From the NCBI RefSeq assembly GCF_001894945.1, contig NZ_BCXE01000003.1:1-64000 (forward strand): DNA of 64,000 nucleotides, in the 5' to 3' direction. This stretch comes from Rhodococcus ruber NBRC 15591. GTDB taxonomy: Bacteria > Actinomycetota > Actinomycetes > Mycobacteriales > Mycobacteriaceae. A program made the position numbers and the translations under genes. Below the pieces are notes generated by a model. It searched no databases. It saw nothing but the letters and a program-made list of their open reading frames with translations, and was not told the origin of the DNA. Numbering within the stretch: the stretch's first letter is position 1; every line of letters begins with the position of its first letter. Below are positions 59,777 through 64,000 of the stretch, piece by piece.

Positions 59777-61710
59777 GCCGATTCCTCCTCGCGGTCCGGC
59801 GCCGGCCGGTACTCGGCCGCAGCCAGCGCCGCGGTGGTCTTGGCGTCTTCGAACTCGCGTAGGGTGCCGGCGAGCGCGGCATCGATCGCGTCGACGATCT
59901 CGTCGGCGAGAAAGGCCAGACCCTCGACCTTCGTCACCGGCTGGACGTCGACCAGGTAGCGCGCCCGCAGCACACTCGTCAGCTGCCCCAGATTCATCTC
60001 CGGCGCGATGACCGTGCGATACCGGCCGAGCACCTCACCGAGGTTGCGGGGCAACGGGTTCAGGTGCCGCAGGTGCAGGTGGGCGACCGCGGTGCCGCGG
60101 CGCCGGGCGCGGCGGCACGCCTCGCCGATCGGGCCGTAGGAACTGCCCCAGCCCACGATCAGCAGTTCGGCCTGCCCCGACGGATCGTCGACCTCGGCGT
60201 CCGGGACGGAGATCCCGTCGATCTTCGCCTGCCGCAGGCGCACCATCAGATCGTGGTTGGCGGGATCGTAGGAGATGTTGCCGCTGCCGTTCGCCTTCTC
60301 GAGGCCACCGAGCCGGTGCTCGAGGCCGGGAGTCCCGGGTATCGCCACGGCACGGGCGAGGGTCTCGCGGTCCCGCGCGTAGGGACGCAGGGGTGTGCCG
60401 GCGGCGTCCGGGCCGGTCTCGTAGTTCGGATCGATCGGGGCGAGCTCGTCGACCTGCGGGATCTGCCAGGGCTCCGAGCCGTTGGCGATGGCGCCGTCGG
60501 ACAGCAGCAGGACCGGCGTCCGGTACGTCAGGGCGATGTGGGCCGCCTCGACGGCCGTGGCGAAGCAGTCGGCCGGTGAGCGCGGCGCGAGCACGGCGAC
60601 GGGCGACTCGCCGTTGCGTCCGTACAGTGCCTGCAGCAGATCGGACTGCTCGGTCTTGGTCGGCAGGCCCGTCGACGGTCCGCCGCGCTGCACGTCGATC
60701 ACGACGAGCGGGAGTTCGGTCATGACGGCCAGGCCGATGGCCTCGCTCTTGAGGGCCAGACCCGGGCCGGAGGTGCTGGTGACACCGAGTGCGCCACCTA
60801 GAGAGGCGCCGACCGCGGCGCCGATCGCGGCGATCTCGTCCTCCGCCTGGAAGGTGGTCACGCCGAGACCGCGGTGCTTGGTCAGCTCGTGCAGGATGTC
60901 GGAGGCGGGGGTGATCGGGTACGTCCCGAGGAACACCTCGAGCCCGGACAGCTCACCGGCGGTCACCAGACCGTAGGCCAGTGCGGTGTTGCCGGTGATC
61001 TGCCGGTACGTGCCGGCCGGCAGGTCCGCCTTGGCCACCTCGAACGTCGTCGCGAACGTCTCGGTGGTCTCGCCGTAGTTCCACCCGGCCTGGAACGCGA
61101 GCAGGTTGCCCTGGGCGACCTGCGGTTTCTTGGCGAACTTGGTGCGCAGGAACTCCTCGATCCGCTCCACCGGCCGGTTGTACATCCACGACAGCAACCC
61201 GAGCGCGAACATGTTCTTCGCGCGCTCGCCGTCCTTGCGGCTCAGGCCGGCGGGTTCCACCGCCCCCACCGACAGGCTCGACATCGGAACCTGATGGATC
61301 ACGAACTCGTCGAGACTGCCGTCGTCGAGCGGGTTGGCGGCGTAGCCGACCTTGGAAAGGTTGCGCTTGGTGAACTCGTCGGTGTTGACGATGACGGTGC
61401 CGCCGCGCGGCAGGTCGTCGATGTTCGCCTTCAGTGCCGCCGGGTTCATCGCGACGAGGACGTCCGGTCGATCACCCGCGGTGAGGATGTCGTGGTCCGC
61501 GATCTGGATCTGGAACGACGACACGCCCGGCAGGGTGCCCTGGGGCGCCCGGATCTCGGCGGGGAAGTTGGGCTGCGTCGCGAGGTCGTTGCCGAACGCG
61601 GCCGCCTCGGAGGTGAAGCGGTCACCGGTCAGCTGCATGCCGTCGCCCGAGTCGCCCGCAAAGCGGATGACGACTCGCTCCAGCTTGGTGGTGTTCGCGT
61701 CCGTTGTCAT
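59773..61710 (-). CDS. korA: 2-oxoacid:ferredoxin oxidoreductase alpha subunit with fused gamma domain (KorA type)
   Basis: A 645-aa protein. An N-terminal gamma domain (VVIRFAGDSGDGMQLTGDRF; residues 1 to about 190) is fused to the pyrimidine-binding alpha domain (YPITPASDILHELTKHRGLGV; QRGGPSTGLPTKTEQSDL). The C-terminal domain contains VGWGSSYGPIGEA. This gamma-alpha fusion is typical of KorA in actinobacteria. First gene of korAB and 30 bases downstream of the acyl-CoA dehydrogenase stop, so the three may form one transcript. Confidence 0.92.
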   Translation of the reverse strand: MTTDANTTKLERVVIRFAGDSGDGMQLTGDRFTSEAAAFGNDLATQPNFPAEIRAPQGTLPGVSSFQIQIADHDILTAGDRPDVLVAMNPAALKANIDDLPRGGTVIVNTDEFTKRNLSKVGYAANPLDDGSLDEFVIHQVPMSSLSVGAVEPAGLSRKDGERAKNMFALGLLSWMYNRPVERIEEFLRTKFAKKPQVAQGNLLAFQAGWNYGETTETFATTFEVAKADLPAGTYRQITGNTALAYGLVTAGELSGLEVFLGTYPITPASDILHELTKHRGLGVTTFQAEDEIAAIGAAVGASLGGALGVTSTSGPGLALKSEAIGLAVMTELPLVVIDVQRGGPSTGLPTKTEQSDLLQALYGRNGESPVAVLAPRSPADCFATAVEAAHIALTYRTPVLLLSDGAIANGSEPWQIPQVDELAPIDPNYETGPDAAGTPLRPYARDRETLARAVAIPGTPGLEHRLGGLEKANGSGNISYDPANHDLMVRLRQAKIDGISVPDAEVDDPSGQAELLIVGWGSSYGPIGEACRRARRRGTAVAHLHLRHLNPLPRNLGEVLGRYRTVIAPEMNLGQLTSVLRARYLVDVQPVTKVEGLAFLADEIVDAIDAALAGTLREFEDAKTTAALAAAEYRPAPDREEESA

Positions 61711-61740
61711 GGGTTCCTGCCTCTGGTCCGCATTCTGCCC

Positions 61741-62964
61741 CTACGGGGCTTCCTTCACGAGCTGCTTGGCCAGCGAATCGAAGATCACCTCGGTGGAGCC
61801 CTCGTAGATCCGCATGGGACGCGCCTCCCGGTAGAGACGTTCGAGCTTGCCGCCGCGTACGAGCCCGAAACGGCCCATGATCTGCACCGACCGGTCGACG
61901 ACGCGGGCCGCCGCCTCGGTCGCTCCGACCTTCGCCATCGACGACAGGTGCAGGTTGGCGCGGGCATCGCGGGCCGAGGCGGCGGCCGCGCGGTAGGTCA
62001 GCGAGCGCGCCATCTCGATGTCGGTCCAGCAGGAGGCGAGGTGCTCGGGCACCGACCCCAGGCGCGCGAGGCTGACCCCGAAGCCCTCCCGGGACTTGGC
62101 ATGGGCGACGGCCTCGTCCAGCGCGGCCTGGGCCACGCCGACCGCGGCGCCGGCCACGGACACGCGGAACGTCGCGAGGGTGGCGAGGACGAGCCCGAAG
62201 CCCTTGCCCGGCTCCCCGATGCGGTTGCCCACCGGAACCTCGACGTTCTCGAGGATGACGTCGCTGAGCACGTGCGGCGCGATGATCTGGTGCGGGTGCT
62301 CGATGCGCAGGCCCGGCGCGTCGGCCGGGACCAGTACGAGGGAGTATCCGTCGCCCTCGCGGGCGAGGATGCTGTAGAAGTCCGCGTCGCCGCCGTTGGT
62401 GATGAAGGACTTGTGGCCGTCGACGACGAGCTTGCCGTCGCGCTCGACGACCGTGGTGCTGAGGGCCTTGAGATCGGATCCGACGTGCGGCTCGGTCAGG
62501 CCGAGCGCGGCCACCGCCTCGAGCCGGGCCACCTTGGGCAGCCACTCCGCCTTGAGTTCCTCGGACCCGCCGACGCTGATGCAGTAGCTGCCGATGCCCT
62601 GCATACCGAACATGGAGTCGAGGTGAGCGGACTCGGCGGCGAGGGCCTCGCGCACAATGGTCACCGCGAGGGAGTCGACCTTCTCGAAGCGGCCACCGTA
62701 GGCGGCCGGCACGACGACCTCGGTGAGACGGGACGCGGTCAGCCGCTTGCGGACGTCCGGGTCGAAACTGTCCGCCTCGTCGGCACGCGCGGCGACGTCG
62801 GCACACTCGGCCGCGAGGTCGCGGCCTTCCCGCTGGAGGTCGAGGTATCGCTGCGGCAGGGCGAACAGGTCCTGCTGGTCGTCACTCACCTTGTACTCCG
62901 TTCTGGCGATGCGTCCGCTCACCGGGGGCGCCACGGTGCTGTGACTCGGTGCGGTCTCGGCCAT
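61741..62964 (-). CDS. Acyl-CoA dehydrogenase
   Basis: About 407 aa. It has the N-terminal helical domain, the FAD-binding segment ALGLTEPHVGSDLKALST, HKSFITNGGDADFY, and the C-terminal catalytic-Glu region RIYEGSTEVIFDSLAKQL. It introduces the alpha-beta double bond in an acyl-CoA. Start uncertain: ATG 62982, ATG 62964 or a GTG at 62889; the GTG has GGAG upstream and fits the usual N-terminus, so the true protein may be 25 residues shorter. Divergent from the SDR at 63052; the intergenic CTATGATCACAATAG contains an inverted repeat that may be an operator. Confidence 0.88.
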   Translation of the reverse strand: MAETAPSHSTVAPPVSGRIARTEYKVSDDQQDLFALPQRYLDLQREGRDLAAECADVAARADEADSFDPDVRKRLTASRLTEVVVPAAYGGRFEKVDSLAVTIVREALAAESAHLDSMFGMQGIGSYCISVGGSEELKAEWLPKVARLEAVAALGLTEPHVGSDLKALSTTVVERDGKLVVDGHKSFITNGGDADFYSILAREGDGYSLVLVPADAPGLRIEHPHQIIAPHVLSDVILENVEVPVGNRIGEPGKGFGLVLATLATFRVSVAGAAVGVAQAALDEAVAHAKSREGFGVSLARLGSVPEHLASCWTDIEMARSLTYRAAAASARDARANLHLSSMAKVGATEAAARVVDRSVQIMGRFGLVRGGKLERLYREARPMRIYEGSTEVIFDSLAKQLVKEAP

Positions 62965-63051
62965 TGTCGTGAACTGGATCACTATCCGCTAATCTATGAT
63001 CACAATAGCAAGGAATTGGGTACCGTCAACCAGGACCAGCGGAGGAATTCG

Positions 63052-63846
63052 ATGACCGATTCAACGACCGGCCGGACCCGCCCGGGATTCGACCCCACGC
63101 GCGCGTTCGATCTCACCGACCGCACCGCGATCGTCACCGGCGGCAGCCGGGGCCTCGGCCGCGCCATGGCGTTCGGGCTGGCCCGGGCCGGCTGCGACGT
63201 CGTCATCGCCAGCCGTGACCTGGCCTCGTGCCAGGCCACCGCCGACGAGATCACCGAGGAGACGGGCCGCAAGACCCTCGCGCACTCGTTCCACGTCGGC
63301 AGGTGGGAGTCGATCGAGGAACTCGTCGACGCGGCCTACGACCACTTCGGGAAGATCGACGTCCTGATCAACAATGCAGGTATGTCCCCGCTGTACGACA
63401 GCCTCGACACCGTCAGCGAAACACTGTTCGACAAGGTGGTCGGAGTGAATCTCAAGGGCCCGTTCCGGCTCGCCGCACTCGTGGGAACGCGCATGGCGCA
63501 GGGCGACGGCGGATCCATTATCAACATTTCCAGCGCCGGGTCCGTCCACCCGCGGCCCGACATCCTGCCCTACGCCGCCGCCAAGGCCGGACTCAACGCC
63601 GTTACCATCGGCATGGCGCACGCGTTCGGACCCACGGTGCGCAGCAACGCGATCATGGCCGGCACCTTCCTCACCGACGTGAGCAACTCCTGGGACATGG
63701 AGGCCTTCTCACGGCGGGCGCAGAGCTTCGCCGCCAAGCGCGGCGGACAGCCCGACGAGATCGTCGGCGCGGCGCTGTACCTCGCGAGCGATGCGTCGAG
63801 TTTCACCACCGGTTCCATCGTCACCGTCGACGGCGGCCACCCCTGA
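63052..63846 (+). CDS. Short-chain dehydrogenase/reductase
   Basis: A 264-aa classical SDR with TGGSRGLG, NNAG, the catalytic Ser (INISSAGS) and YAAAK. It lacks the mycofactocin-type signatures of the other two SDRs and resembles 3-hydroxyacyl or gluconate 5-dehydrogenase-like enzymes. ATG at 63052 with a strong GGAGGAATTC site. Followed after 20 bases by a thioesterase, so acyl-CoA chemistry is likely. Confidence 0.88.
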   Translation: MTDSTTGRTRPGFDPTRAFDLTDRTAIVTGGSRGLGRAMAFGLARAGCDVVIASRDLASCQATADEITEETGRKTLAHSFHVGRWESIEELVDAAYDHFGKIDVLINNAGMSPLYDSLDTVSETLFDKVVGVNLKGPFRLAALVGTRMAQGDGGSIINISSAGSVHPRPDILPYAAAKAGLNAVTIGMAHAFGPTVRSNAIMAGTFLTDVSNSWDMEAFSRRAQSFAAKRGGQPDEIVGAALYLASDASSFTTGSIVTVDGGHP

Positions 63847-63866
63847 TCCGCCCGGAAGGACAAGAC

Positions 63867-64000
63867 ATGACCACCGCCACCACCGCCGTCACCCAGCAGC
63901 GCTTCCAGCTCGCCTACGGCGACTGCGACGCCGTCGGCATCTCGTACTTCGCGATCAACTACCCGTGGATGGAACGGACCTACAGCGTCTGGCTGCACTC
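63867..64000 (+). CDS. Hot-dog acyl-CoA thioesterase (3' truncated by window)
   Basis: Only the first 44 residues are present. LAYGDCDAVGISYFAINYPWMERTYSVWL matches the 4-hydroxybenzoyl-CoA thioesterase/YbgC family, where the Asp of GDCDAVG is catalytic. AAGGACAAG precedes the ATG. Probably co-transcribed with the SDR. Confidence 0.8.
   Translation, partial: MTTATTAVTQQRFQLAYGDCDAVGISYFAINYPWMERTYSVWLH

Noticed and set aside
60874-63846. 990-codon open frame on the plus strand opposite korA, the acyl-CoA dehydrogenase and continuing into the SDR
   Set aside because: It is antisense to three clear genes for most of its length, has the Arg/Gly/Val-rich composition of a GC-rich shadow frame, and only its last 264 codons are the real SDR.

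Overview
The window is high-GC DNA (GTG starts, strong third-position G/C) whose gene content points to a Rhodococcus-like mycolata actinomycete. Pointers are an F420-dependent glucose-6-phosphate dehydrogenase, a WhiB protein, a SigD-type sigma factor, mycofactocin-type dehydrogenases, fused KorA and several Baeyer-Villiger monooxygenases. No gene-free stretch exceeds about 290 bases. No tRNA, rRNA, IS element, integrase or CRISPR array was recognised.

1-15.3 kb is an aromatic-catabolism island that funnels into catechol. It holds the end of an HpaB/phenol-hydroxylase-type oxygenase, an AraC regulator, the guaiacol O-demethylase pair gcoA/gcoB (CYP255A type) and a complete benzoate set benA-B-C-D-K-R-E. 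Its BenC carries an unexpected C-terminal domain that looks like the FCD ligand-binding domain of GntR repressors. No catechol ring-cleavage genes are in the window.

15.3-32 kb is mixed. It has a 56-aa Cys-rich protein behind a CsoR-like palindrome, a GpsA, a monooxygenase, a nitroreductase, a SigD-like sigma factor overlapping an ATPase gene tail to tail, and an AztD-like zinc lipoprotein with a duplicated lipobox. An acetamide/amidase regulon follows (amiB-amiE-amiS-amiC plus a divergent MarR, with shared operator motifs). Then come a DUF4185-type secreted protein, a glyoxalase/AraC pair, a GT87 mannosyltransferase, azlCD and whiB. Two convergent gene ends in this part share the same long palindromic terminator.

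32-64 kb starts with fgd and continues as a large, apparently uncharacterised catabolic cluster for a cyclic (alicyclic, terpenoid or steroid-like) compound. It contains two Baeyer-Villiger monooxygenases, an FMO with an NTF2-like N-terminal domain and a P450 with ferredoxin and ferredoxin reductase. It also has an esterase/lactonase, an SMP-30 lactonase, an aldehyde dehydrogenase, an NDMA/mycofactocin-type alcohol dehydrogenase, two mycofactocin-type SDRs, a BadI-like ring-cleaving crotonase, an acyl-CoA ligase and two MaoC proteins. An acyl-CoA dehydrogenase, a TMADH-like flavoprotein, KorAB and four stand-alone SnoaL-like proteins complete it. Two FCD-type GntR regulators sit in the middle.

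Two operator families tie this cluster together. An 18-bp near-palindrome with the core ATGCGCAT occurs at five promoter positions upstream of the BVMO/esterase, SMP-30, ADH, second BVMO/EthD and acyl-CoA ligase transcription units. A 16-bp box, TGCTAAYGRTTATAAC, occurs before the P450 operon and between the first gntR and the crotonase. The inferred chemistry is hydroxylation, oxidation to a ketone, Baeyer-Villiger lactonisation, lactone hydrolysis, CoA activation and beta-oxidation-like degradation. The substrate cannot be named from sequence alone.
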